Shown here piece by piece: positions 1 through 6,777 of a stretch of 9,281 nt of DNA; the first letter of the stretch is position 1; every line of letters begins with the position of its first letter. The position numbers and the translations under genes are program-made. The notes under the pieces are model-generated. The model was not told the origin of the DNA. It searched no databases and worked only from the letters and a program-made list of their open reading frames with translations. The stretch comes from Sporomusa sp. (GTDB lineage Bacteria; Bacillota_C; Negativicutes; Sporomusales; Sporomusaceae): assembly GCA_029256645.1 (NCBI GenBank), contig JAQSXM010000103.1, positions 1 through 9,281 of the forward strand, given 5' to 3'.

Positions 1-22
1 AGTGAATTATTAAAAAAGACCA

Positions 23-51
23 AGTTTAAACATTTACTTAAGTGATATAAT
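23..51 (+). promoter_or_regulatory. candidate extended -10 promoter for fdhA
   Basis: A perfect TATAAT lies at 46-51 and is preceded by TG at 43-44, giving the extended -10 pattern TGnTATAAT. The -35 region is poor: AGTTTA at 23-28 with a 17-nt spacer, or TTTAAA at 25-30 with a 15-nt spacer. A start near 58 would leave an untranslated leader of about 185 nt before the formate dehydrogenase ATG. The surrounding 242 bases are so AT-rich that chance -10 matches are expected, so this is only the best candidate. Confidence 0.35.
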
Positions 52-142
52 TGATTCCATATTATGCGAAAGTAATAGACACGCGAAATTTTTTTTAATT
101 ACAAAACTATGCCGTAGAATATAGAAAATATCAATAGTAATA

Positions 143-207
143 ATAGATATTATCTATATCATTATCTACTAATCTAAATAGCGAGTTACACAGTTTAGAG
201 ATATCTC
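143..207. promoter_or_regulatory. AT-rich palindromes and TATCTA repeats upstream of fdhA
   Basis: Within the leader there is an interrupted palindrome ATAGATA-T-TATCTAT at 143-157, a second TATCTA at 163-168, a related AATCTA at 171-176, and a separate 10-bp perfect palindrome GAGATATCTC at 198-207, 35 nt before the start codon. Such clustered half-sites could be operators for a regulator of formate dehydrogenase expression (formate, molybdate/tungstate or redox). I do not recognise the motif as a named operator, and AT-rich sequence makes short palindromes likely by chance. Confidence 0.25.
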
Positions 208-225
208 AATAACAACTAACTATTT

Positions 226-231
226 AAGGAG
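226..231 (+). promoter_or_regulatory. ribosome binding site of fdhA
   Basis: AAGGAG sits 11 nt before the ATG at 243. A second in-frame ATG two codons later (249) would be 17 nt away, too far, so the first ATG is preferred. Confidence 0.7.
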
Positions 232-242
232 CGTGAAAGCTT

Positions 243-2930
243 ATGGAAATGATTAATTTGACAATTGACGGTTTGCCTCTACAGGTATGCAAAGGAACCT
301 CAGTCCTTGATGCTGCCCGTACTATTGGCGTCAATATTCCAACATTATGCCACCTGGCCGATTTAACCCCTGAGGGTTCCTGCCGTATCTGTCTTGTTGA
401 AGTAGAAGGGGCACGCGGCCTGGTCACTGCTTGCACTTATCCGGTATCTGAAGGAATGGTTGTACGCACAAGCTCTATAGCAATTTTCGAAGCACGTAAA
501 AGTGTGGTAGAACTAATCCTTGCCAATCATCCCCAGGATTGTCTTTTCTGCAAACGCAACCTGGATTGTGAATTGCAATCCCTGGCCACTCAGCTTGGTG
601 TTAAAGAAATACGCTTTCAGGGAGACATCCGCCAGTCTGCCATTGATGACAGTAACCCATTTATCATTAGGGATAACAACAAGTGTATTCTATGTGGACG
701 CTGTGTACGCGTCTGCCAGGAAGTACAGTGCTGTAATGTTCTTGACTGGACAGACCGCGGCTTTACTTCAAAAATAGCTCCGGCATTTGATGATCCGATG
801 GTCAAAACCGATTGTTTCTTCTGCGGCACCTGCGTGTCGGCTTGCCCTGTTGGCGCTTTGCTTGAAAAACCAATGTTCAATGAAGGAGTACCGGACAAAA
901 AGGTCAAAACAACCTGCCCCTTCTGTGGCGTAGGCTGTAATTATGACCTCAATGTCAGAGAAGGTAAAGTAATTGGTGTTACCTCTAACCTGACCAGTGT
1001 GGTTAACGGACGGCTTACTTGTGTAAAAGGCCGCTTTGGCATCGACTATATCCATAGTCCGGAGCGTTTGACCACTCCGCTAATAAAGAAAAATGGTGAA
1101 TTTGTGGCAGCATCATGGGATGAAGCCCTGAACCTGATTACGACAAAATTTAATGAAATTAAAAATACTCACGGCAGTGATGCCTTGGCGGCAATCAGTT
1201 CGGCCCGCTGTGTTAACGAGGATAACTATATTATGCAGAAATTTATGCGGGCAGTAATCGGCACGAATAATGTTGATCACTGTGCCCGTACCTGCCACGC
1301 GCCCACAGTAGCGGGGCTGGCCGCTTCATTCGGTTCCGGGGCGATGACCAATTCAATTGGTGAGGTTTCCGACTCTAAAGTAATCTTCTTAATCGGCGGT
1401 AACCCCACAGAGGCACATCCGGTGATTGCAGCCAAAATGCGTCAGGCCCTCCGCAAAGGTGCAAAACTAATTGTTGCCGACCCGCGAAAAATAGAACTCG
1501 CCGGTAAAGCCGATGTATTTATGCAGCTCAGACCTGGTACCGACATAGCCCTTATTAACGGATTAATGCATATTATTCTCAAGTCAGGCTGGCATGACCA
1601 GGAATTTATTAAGTCCAGTACTGTCGACTTTGATTTAGTGGCTGCCATCGTGGAAAAGTACACTCCGGAACATGTCAAGAGCATAACCGGGGTTCCGGAG
1701 CATTTACTAAGAGAAGCTGCCAGAATCTATGCAACTGCAGAACGGGCCTCAATATTCTATACCTTGGGTATTACTGAACATACCTGCGGTACTGATAACG
1801 TTATGAGCCTTGCCAATCTGGCCATGCTAACAGGTAATGTCGGCAAACTTAATTCAGGCGTAAACCCGATGCGCGGTCAGAATAACGTACAGGGCTCCTG
1901 CGATATGGGCGCATTGCCTAATGTTTATTCCGGTTATCAGAAGGTTAATGACCCGCAGACACATGAAAAATTTGAAAAAGCCTGGGGAGCTAAGCTGTCA
2001 GACAAGATTGGACTGATGCTGCCTGACATGATTGATGCTGCTGTTGAGGGTACATTAAAGGCCATGTATGTTATGGGAGAAGATCCGGTGCTGACAGATG
2101 GCGATGCCAATCATGTGCGCAAAGGCTTTGCAAACCTTGAATTTTTGGTAGTGCAAAATCTATTCATGACTGAGACCGGCAAATTAGCTGATGTCATCCT
2201 CCCAGGTGCCTCTTTTGCCGAAAAGGATGGCACATTCACCAATTGTGAACGTCGTGTGCAACGTGTTCGCAAAGCTATAGAGCCAATTGGCACTAGTCTC
2301 CCCGACTGGCAAATTATCCGCGACCTGTCAACCAAAATGGGCTATCCGATGTCCTACAACAATTCCAGTGAGATTATGGATGAAATGGCCTCCTTAAGCC
2401 CAATGTTTGCCGGTCTCTCTTTTGAGCGCATTGACGAAAATGGCTTGCAATGGCCGGTACCGAACAAGGAACATCCTGGCAGCCAATACCTTCACAAGGA
2501 TGGTAAGTTTACCTGCGGCGCCGGTGTATTTAAAGCCATTGAACATCAACCCCCCGGCGAAGAACCTGATGCCGAATATCCCTTCGTCCTTACCACTGGC
2601 CGTATTCTGTATCATTATAATATTACGACAGCAGGAAAATCCAAACAGCTAACTGAGTTCCGCCCTGAAGAACAGGTTATGATCCACCCTGATGATGCTA
2701 AACGCCTGGGCATTAAAAATCAGGATATGATTGAGGTTGCTTCCCGCAGGGGCTCAGTACAAGCCAAAGCCTGGGTAACCGCTGATGTATTGCCAGGCGG
2801 AATCTGGATGTCCTTCCATTTTGTCAACGCTCCGACCAACCAGGTCACCAGCGGCTTCTATGACAAAGTAACCAAAACATATGAGTATAAAGTATGTGCC
2901 GTAAAAGTTGCCAAAGCTGCTGTAAGCTGA
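243..2930 (+). CDS. fdhA: formate dehydrogenase catalytic (alpha) subunit, Mo/W-bis-MGD, cysteine form, with NuoG-like N-terminus
   Basis: This enzyme interconverts formate and CO2 at a molybdenum or tungsten bis-pterin centre; in acetogens it makes the formate for the methyl branch of the Wood-Ljungdahl pathway. It has no signal peptide, so it is cytoplasmic. Visible domains: [2Fe-2S] ferredoxin (Cys36, 47, 50, 64), a NuoG-type His-Cys3 cluster (His96, Cys100, 103, 109), two [4Fe-4S] ferredoxin motifs (Cys148/151/154/158 and Cys191/194/197/201), the pterin-proximal [4Fe-4S] site (Cys225/228/232/260), the large pterin-binding region, and a C-terminal dinucleotide-binding domain from about residue 780. 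Cys351 followed by His352 occupies the position of the selenocysteine-His pair of E. coli FdhH; the codon is TGC, not TGA. The catalytic Arg is Arg544 in the NPMRGQNN motif, which separates it from NuoG. The length matches the long NAD(P)-linked subunits of the Moorella type. No NuoE/NuoF-like partner lies beside it and a terminator follows directly. Family assignment is firm; the electron partner is unknown. Confidence 0.95.
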   Translation: MEMINLTIDGLPLQVCKGTSVLDAARTIGVNIPTLCHLADLTPEGSCRICLVEVEGARGLVTACTYPVSEGMVVRTSSIAIFEARKSVVELILANHPQDCLFCKRNLDCELQSLATQLGVKEIRFQGDIRQSAIDDSNPFIIRDNNKCILCGRCVRVCQEVQCCNVLDWTDRGFTSKIAPAFDDPMVKTDCFFCGTCVSACPVGALLEKPMFNEGVPDKKVKTTCPFCGVGCNYDLNVREGKVIGVTSNLTSVVNGRLTCVKGRFGIDYIHSPERLTTPLIKKNGEFVAASWDEALNLITTKFNEIKNTHGSDALAAISSARCVNEDNYIMQKFMRAVIGTNNVDHCARTCHAPTVAGLAASFGSGAMTNSIGEVSDSKVIFLIGGNPTEAHPVIAAKMRQALRKGAKLIVADPRKIELAGKADVFMQLRPGTDIALINGLMHIILKSGWHDQEFIKSSTVDFDLVAAIVEKYTPEHVKSITGVPEHLLREAARIYATAERASIFYTLGITEHTCGTDNVMSLANLAMLTGNVGKLNSGVNPMRGQNNVQGSCDMGALPNVYSGYQKVNDPQTHEKFEKAWGAKLSDKIGLMLPDMIDAAVEGTLKAMYVMGEDPVLTDGDANHVRKGFANLEFLVVQNLFMTETGKLADVILPGASFAEKDGTFTNCERRVQRVRKAIEPIGTSLPDWQIIRDLSTKMGYPMSYNNSSEIMDEMASLSPMFAGLSFERIDENGLQWPVPNKEHPGSQYLHKDGKFTCGAGVFKAIEHQPPGEEPDAEYPFVLTTGRILYHYNITTAGKSKQLTEFRPEEQVMIHPDDAKRLGIKNQDMIEVASRRGSVQAKAWVTADVLPGGIWMSFHFVNAPTNQVTSGFYDKVTKTYEYKVCAVKVAKAAVS

Positions 2931-2931
2931 T

Positions 2932-2972
2932 AAAAACCACCATTACTGGCATTAGCCGTAATGGTGGTTTTT
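2932..2972. terminator. bidirectional intrinsic terminator between fdhA and the convergent membrane protein gene
   Basis: The arms 2932-2946 and 2958-2972 are perfect 15-bp complements, with A-rich and T-rich ends that give a U-tract in either direction. The inner 11 nt can extend the stem by GGC/GCC around an ATTA loop, with one bulged T. It begins 1 nt after the fdhA stop and lies 25 nt beyond the stop of the minus-strand gene, so it can end both transcripts. Confidence 0.92.
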
Positions 2973-2997
2973 CTTTAAGTGGACTGCGCCGCTATAA

Positions 2998-3546
2998 CTA
3001 CATGCCATCTCTTTCGTCATTGCCGGGACGGTGCTGACTCTTATCTTCGTCGGTGCGTTTTGCAGCAGGATAAGCTAAGAGTTCCAGGGGACTCCGATGC
3101 TGCATGGTTGCTTGGTCCAGAACTTTGAAGCTATATCCCATGACGACACCGAATATCGTTGACGTAATGTAATTCGAAAGCGCCGTGTTAAATGGCGCTG
3201 GCACCGTTCCTGGGGTTTGAAATAGTGCAGTTAATAAATAGATTACAAAGTAAGGCGTGGTTCCCAGCATCCAACCCTTGAAAAGAATCTTACGGCTAGT
3301 GACCCATACAAGGAAATAAGCGAACACGGAACCGACAGCACCGCACCAGCCAATGTGAATAAAGACAGAAAACATATGTTCTCCAAAACTAAACGGTGGC
3401 ACATGACCAAAGATAAGGATTGCAGCCCAATCTGATAACCGCAAGGTAGTGAATCCCAAAAAGTATGAAAGATGGCTTAATACACTTGACACAACCCCGC
3501 CAATAACTCCAGCCACAAAGCCTCGATACAACCTGTCCTCCACCAT
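2998..3546 (-). CDS. four-helix integral membrane protein of unknown function
   Basis: I do not recognise a named family with certainty. The 182-residue product has an N-terminal RGFVAGVIGGVVSS segment typical of small Bacillota membrane proteins of unknown function. Hydrophobic stretches at about residues 9-31, 57-82, 92-112 and 124-143 predict four membrane helices, with a short hydrophobic patch near 38-48 (possibly re-entrant). From about 145 the tail is hydrophilic, charged and rich in Arg, Asp, Glu and Lys, so probably outside the membrane. No catalytic motif, heme or metal site is evident. The start is uncertain: the ATG at 3546 follows a G-rich stretch (GGGGGCGG), but a TTG at codon 6 (3531) is preceded by GGAGG at ideal distance. 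It is convergent with fdhA, shares its terminator and appears to be transcribed alone, so context gives no functional clue. Confidence 0.75.
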   Translation of the reverse strand: MVEDRLYRGFVAGVIGGVVSSVLSHLSYFLGFTTLRLSDWAAILIFGHVPPFSFGEHMFSVFIHIGWCGAVGSVFAYFLVWVTSRKILFKGWMLGTTPYFVIYLLTALFQTPGTVPAPFNTALSNYITSTIFGVVMGYSFKVLDQATMQHRSPLELLAYPAAKRTDEDKSQHRPGNDERDGM

Positions 3547-3751
3547 TTGCCGCCCCCATAATTGTAGTAGCCTTAGTATGCTTATGGGACGATTACCCTA
3601 TGCAGCATATCAAAATTGGCGCGCAAGAAGTTTCCAATTTATGCTTGTGGAAAAGTGTTTTTTAGCTAACCGGGCAATGACTCCAGAAGTCAGGTTGGCC
3701 TCCATTTCGATCGACCGAAAAAACGATTATAGTCGTCATAAAGAAAAATTA
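3547..3751. other. intergenic stretch without a convincing gene
   Basis: Upstream of the membrane protein gene lies about 200 bases with no supported coding region. It contains an inverted repeat AAATTGG/CCAATTT (3613-3619 and 3634-3640, 14-nt loop), a palindrome TATGC-A-GCATA at 3599-3609, and on the minus strand a TATAAT that overlaps the far side of the region (about 3725-3730) without a good -35. Minus-strand mini-ORFs of 31 codons (3610-3705) and 25 codons lack ribosome binding sites. The promoter of the membrane protein gene must presumably lie here, but no box pair stands out. Confidence 0.5.
3613..3640. repeat. inverted repeat AAATTGG-N14-CCAATTT
   Basis: Seven-base perfect arms at 3613-3619 and 3634-3640, about 70-95 nt before the membrane protein start. 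It could be an operator or a leader hairpin for that gene. The arms are short and it may be chance. Confidence 0.3.
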
Positions 3752-3794
3752 AAAATCCGCTGTTATCCCGGTGATTATGGGAACAGCGGATTTT
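3752..3794 (-). terminator. intrinsic terminator of the aldolase-ptsI-ptsH operon
   Basis: Arms 3752-3764 and 3782-3794 pair perfectly over 13 bp. After a 2-nt bulge (3765-3766) the stem continues with CCC/GGG (3767-3769 with 3779-3781) around a 9-nt loop. Read on the minus strand it is followed by a long T-rich tract (ATTTTTAATTTTTC), and it lies 76 nt beyond the HPr stop codon. The plus-strand side also has TTTTATTTAT, so it may work both ways. Confidence 0.85.
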
Positions 3795-3870
3795 ATTTAT
3801 CTAAGTAGCTAGACCCCTTCTACCAATTCAACATAACCCGTGGCAGCCTCTCCCTCCTACAACAAATTCT

Positions 3871-4134
3871 TCACTCGCTAAACCTGCTATCAATCAAATC
3901 CACCAGGCTGTCCACCGCCTGCCGCTCATCCGGACCTGTGGCTGTAACGGTCACGCTGGTGCCTTGGCTGATTCCCAGGGACAATAGTTTCAATATCGAC
4001 TTGGCATCTACTTTGCCTTTTCCGGTTTCAATAGTAATCCGGGACTGAAACCTGCCGGCTAGTTGCGTAAACAACGCCGCCGGCCGGGCGTGAAGCCCGG
4101 TGTTATTATGAACCACTGTATTCTTGGCGTACAT
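3871..4134 (-). CDS. ptsH: phosphocarrier protein HPr of the phosphotransferase system
   Basis: HPr accepts phosphate from enzyme I at a histidine and passes it to sugar-specific IIA domains in the cytoplasm. The 87-residue product is of normal size. His15 lies in the signature GLHARPA (residues 13-19), the enzyme I phosphorylation site. Ser46 in KSILKLLSLG is the site used by HPr kinase/phosphorylase in Gram-positive-type bacteria, where P-Ser-HPr is the CcpA corepressor. Having both sites argues for true HPr rather than Crh, which lacks His15. AGGAGG lies at 4141-4146, 6 nt before the ATG. It is the last gene of the operon, 15 nt after ptsI, the reverse of the usual ptsH-ptsI order, and is followed by a strong terminator. 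Confidence 0.96.
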   Translation of the reverse strand: MYAKNTVVHNNTGLHARPAALFTQLAGRFQSRITIETGKGKVDAKSILKLLSLGISQGTSVTVTATGPDERQAVDSLVDLIDSRFSE

Positions 4135-4140
4135 TGGAAG

Positions 4141-4146
4141 CCTCCT
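4141..4146 (-). promoter_or_regulatory. ribosome binding site of ptsH
   Basis: A perfect AGGAGG on the minus strand, 6 nt before the HPr ATG and inside the 15-nt gap after the ptsI stop. It is the best Shine-Dalgarno match of the operon and should give HPr high translation relative to the GTG-started ptsI. Confidence 0.85.
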
Positions 4147-4149
4147 AAT

Positions 4150-5880
4150 TCAAAACAGTCCAAGTTCTTTGAGAATATTTGCGGAATACTGGGTAATTTC
4201 TTCCGGAGTCTCCAGCAGCAAGGCCTCCCGCGCAATCGCTTTGGCCTGTTCATATGATACACTGCGAATAATTTTTTTAGCGGTCAGCATGGCGGAAGTG
4301 CTCATGCTGAATTCCTCCAGTCCCAGCCCTAATAAGATAATAATCGCCAGAGGGTCGCCGGCCATTTCGCCGCACATACCGGCAATTATGCCATGCTCTT
4401 GAGCAACCCGGACAATATTCGCCACCAAATGTAATACAGCCGGATGCAGGGGTTGATACAGCGCGCTGATTTTCTCGTTTACCCGGTCTACAGCCAGGGT
4501 ATATTGGCAGAGATCATTGGTGCCAATACTGAAGAAGTCCACTTCCCTGGCAATATGATCAGCGGTAATGGCAGCGGAAGGAACTTCCACCATGATCCCC
4601 ACTTTTAAATTCTCATCAAAGCTTTTGCCTTCGGCCCGCAGTTGGGCTTTGACTTCCTCCAGGATGGCCTTGGCTGCCCGTACTTCACCGATTCCCGAGA
4701 TCATCGGGAACATTATCCATACTTTCCCATAGGCACTAGCCCGTAAAATAGCCCGCAACTGCGTTTTGAAAATATCCGGCCGGGCAAGGCAAATGCGAAT
4801 AGCCCGCCAACCGAGAAAGGGGTTCATTTCCGCCGGAAGTTCAAAGCTTTTGACAGTTTTGTCCCCGCCGATATCCAAAGTGCGGATAATGACAGGCAAA
4901 TCCCTGAATTTTTCCGCTACAGTCCGGTAAGCGGCAAACTGAGTCTCCTCATCAGGCAATTGTTCGTGCTCCATATATAAAAATTCGGTCCGGTACAAGC
5001 CCACTCCCCGGGCGCCTCGCTTCATGGCGGCATCAACATCCGGGGGAGCGCCGATATTAGCCATGATCTCCACTTGCCTGCCATCTGTGGTAACTGCCGG
5101 TAAGCTGGCTAAATCCTCTAACTGCTGCTGATAAGCCAGATAGTCGGCTAACTTTTGCCGGTATTCATCAACGATGTCTGGCGACGGATTAACAAAGACC
5201 CTGCCTGCCGAGCCGTCGACAATGAGAAAATCGCCGTCCTTCACCAAGTCCGTACTGTGGGCCACACCCATGACCGCTGGAATCTCCAGCGTTCTGGCCA
5301 GAATGGCGGCATGAGAAGTCCTGCCGCCGGTATTTACCACAAAGCCTTTCACATAATCTTTGTCCAGGCTAATGGTATCTGACGGTGTTAAATCATCGGC
5401 AATTACAATTGCTTCACCACGCAGGTGATCCAATCCCTGGGGCGCCTCCCCCACTATGTTCCGCACCAGCCGCTCTCCCACATCACGAATGTCGGCAAAC
5501 CGTTCCCGCATGTAGGGGTCATCCATGTTGGAAAACAGCGTCACATATTGGCTGATAATACGCTGGGCAGCCCACGCCGCTGTGATATGCTCACTATCCA
5601 TCAGTTCTTCAATCTCACGGACCAGCGCCGGGTCTTCCACTATTCCCAGGTGAGCATCAAACACCTGCGCCTCTTTTTCCCCCGCTTTAACATAGGCCTT
5701 TTCCCGGATGTACCGGATTTGCTTGGCAGCCAGGACAATACCGGCAGCCAGTTTTTTCTTTTCGGCACCGATCCGGTCTCCGGGAATAGTCGACTGGTCG
5801 AGGGTTAGCTCTGCCGGAACATGCACATAGGCTGTCCCCATGGCAATACCTGGCGAACCGGAAATACCTGTGTAAATCAC
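4150..5880 (-). CDS. ptsI: PTS enzyme I (phosphoenolpyruvate-protein phosphotransferase)
   Basis: Enzyme I takes phosphate from phosphoenolpyruvate and gives it to HPr, the first step of all PTS sugar uptake; it is a cytoplasmic dimer. The 576 residues match the usual length. In order: N-terminal domain starting GISGSPGIAMG, an HPr-binding helical part, the phospho-His domain with His190 in GGRTSHAAILA, and the C-terminal PEP-binding barrel with Arg297 (GLYRTEF), Arg333 (IIRTLDIGGDK), Glu432 (VEVPSA), Asp456 (GTNDL) and the active-site Cys503 (GMCGEMAGD). All key residues are present. The start is GTG at 5880, preceded by AAAGGGGGG with a 5-nt spacer; the next Met is far too late to give the conserved N-terminus. 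It lies 45 nt after the HAD gene and 15 nt before ptsH, and is clearly part of that operon. Confidence 0.97.
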   Translation of the reverse strand: MIYTGISGSPGIAMGTAYVHVPAELTLDQSTIPGDRIGAEKKKLAAGIVLAAKQIRYIREKAYVKAGEKEAQVFDAHLGIVEDPALVREIEELMDSEHITAAWAAQRIISQYVTLFSNMDDPYMRERFADIRDVGERLVRNIVGEAPQGLDHLRGEAIVIADDLTPSDTISLDKDYVKGFVVNTGGRTSHAAILARTLEIPAVMGVAHSTDLVKDGDFLIVDGSAGRVFVNPSPDIVDEYRQKLADYLAYQQQLEDLASLPAVTTDGRQVEIMANIGAPPDVDAAMKRGARGVGLYRTEFLYMEHEQLPDEETQFAAYRTVAEKFRDLPVIIRTLDIGGDKTVKSFELPAEMNPFLGWRAIRICLARPDIFKTQLRAILRASAYGKVWIMFPMISGIGEVRAAKAILEEVKAQLRAEGKSFDENLKVGIMVEVPSAAITADHIAREVDFFSIGTNDLCQYTLAVDRVNEKISALYQPLHPAVLHLVANIVRVAQEHGIIAGMCGEMAGDPLAIIILLGLGLEEFSMSTSAMLTAKKIIRSVSYEQAKAIAREALLLETPEEITQYSANILKELGLF

Positions 5881-5885
5881 ACTAT

Positions 5886-5894
5886 CCCCCCTTT
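5886..5894 (-). promoter_or_regulatory. ribosome binding site of ptsI, sets a GTG start
   Basis: AAAGGGGGG on the minus strand ends 5 nt before GTG at 5880. The position fixes the non-ATG start that gives the conserved IYTGISGSPG N-terminus. Confidence 0.7.
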
Positions 5895-5925
5895 ACTCTT
5901 AAGGGTGTTTACGCTCTGTACATAC

Positions 5926-6762
5926 TTAGCCGGCAGTGCTGCAAATAGGTGCTGCCAGAATATACTTGTGAATGGCATGAGCAACTCCGTCTGCATCATT
6001 AGACAAAGTAACATGCATAGCGGCCTGTTGCACCGCTGCCGGCGCATTGGCCACTGCAATGGATAAACCGGCCACTTCCAGCATGCTGATATCATTGTAA
6101 TGATCGCCGAATACGGCCGTCTTGGCAAGATTAATATTCAGTCGCTTGGCCAAAAACGCCAGAGCCGCGCCCTTGGAAATATCTTTTGCCATAATATCCA
6201 GCGCCTTGCTTTCCGATGAAACCATAGTTACTTCGGCAGTTCGATAAATCTCCTGCAGGCCTGCAATCTGCTGCTCCTCCAGATTCCCGAGAAAAAACTT
6301 TATTACTTTTCCCAAAGGTACATCCTCCGGCTCTGCCATTTCTCTCATGGGTATGCGAAACGCAGGCCGCACTTTTGCATTGTACTGCCGGAAAAAGTGA
6401 ATCCGCTCGCTGTCTTTACGGAAATATAAACAATCAGCGGTATAGGCGACGACATCGTATTTTTTCTCCAGACAATACCCGGCAATAGCACCGGCGGTTA
6501 CCGCCGGCAGATGTTTGCTAAAAAGCACCTCACCGGTGGAATTCTGGCGAATCATGCCCCCGTTGCAAGAAATTACCGGGCCGGACAGGCCGAGGCGCTC
6601 AACCAGATCTTTGACAAAAAGATCACTGCGTCCTGTAGCCAGAATTACCCGTATATTTCTTTCCCTAAGCTGGCCTATTGCCTGAATTGTTGCAGCGTTC
6701 AAATCACGTGCGGAAGTAAGCAATGTACCGTCTATGTCGCAAACGCAGCATTCAATATCCAT
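5926..6762 (-). CDS. Cof-type HAD-superfamily (IIB) phosphatase
   Basis: Haloacid dehalogenase-type phosphatases of the Cof/YidA group dephosphorylate sugar phosphates and similar small phosphoesters in the cytoplasm, using Mg2+ and an aspartyl-phosphate intermediate. The 278 residues match the family (about 265-290). Motif I is CDIDGTL with nucleophile Asp9 and acid/base Asp11; motif II is Thr43 in ATGRS; the motif III lysine is probably Lys197 in DISKGAAL; motif IV is GDHYNDISML with Asp220 and Asp224. Residues of about 85-185 form the C2B-type cap that determines substrate. Three cysteines (5, 6, 8) lie directly before the nucleophile. The ATG at 6762 follows GAGGGT by 8 nt; the kinase stop is only 15 nt upstream, which suggests coupled translation. 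In this context it may remove phosphate from pathway intermediates or dead-end products; the substrate cannot be predicted. Confidence 0.9.
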   Translation of the reverse strand: MDIECCVCDIDGTLLTSARDLNAATIQAIGQLRERNIRVILATGRSDLFVKDLVERLGLSGPVISCNGGMIRQNSTGEVLFSKHLPAVTAGAIAGYCLEKKYDVVAYTADCLYFRKDSERIHFFRQYNAKVRPAFRIPMREMAEPEDVPLGKVIKFFLGNLEEQQIAGLQEIYRTAEVTMVSSESKALDIMAKDISKGAALAFLAKRLNINLAKTAVFGDHYNDISMLEVAGLSIAVANAPAAVQQAAMHVTLSNDADGVAHAIHKYILAAPICSTAG

Positions 6763-6777
6763 CTAAGGCCACCCTCT

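Noticed and set aside
66..96. Poly-T run with GCGAAA repeats as a terminator of an upstream gene
   Set aside because: The GCGAAA copies are direct, not inverted, so no stable stem precedes the T run.
259..287. TTGACA just inside fdhA as a possible -35 box
   Set aside because: No acceptable -10 at the right spacing, and it lies downstream of a well-supported start codon.
1291..1299. Possible selenocysteine site in formate dehydrogenase
   Set aside because: The codon at the metal-ligand position (residue 351) is TGC and the frame has no internal TGA, so this is the cysteine form.
3610..3705. Minus-strand 31-codon mini-gene starting MEANLTSG
   Set aside because: No Shine-Dalgarno sequence in front of the ATG and no recognisable motif; kept only as a remark on the intergenic region.
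3449..3808. Plus-strand open frame of 119 codons overlapping the membrane protein start and the intergenic region
   Set aside because: It starts inside the membrane protein gene, runs through the terminator hairpin and shows no domain or ribosome binding site.
4084..4100. GC-rich perfect hairpin CCGGGC-GTGAA-GCCCGG
   Set aside because: It falls inside the ptsH codons for the conserved His15 active-site motif, so protein conservation explains the bases, and no U-tract follows.
5898..5922. Possible catabolite responsive element (TGTTTACGCTCTGTACA) between the HAD gene and ptsI
   Set aside because: It fails the cre consensus at several fixed positions on both strands, and no promoter is visible beside it.
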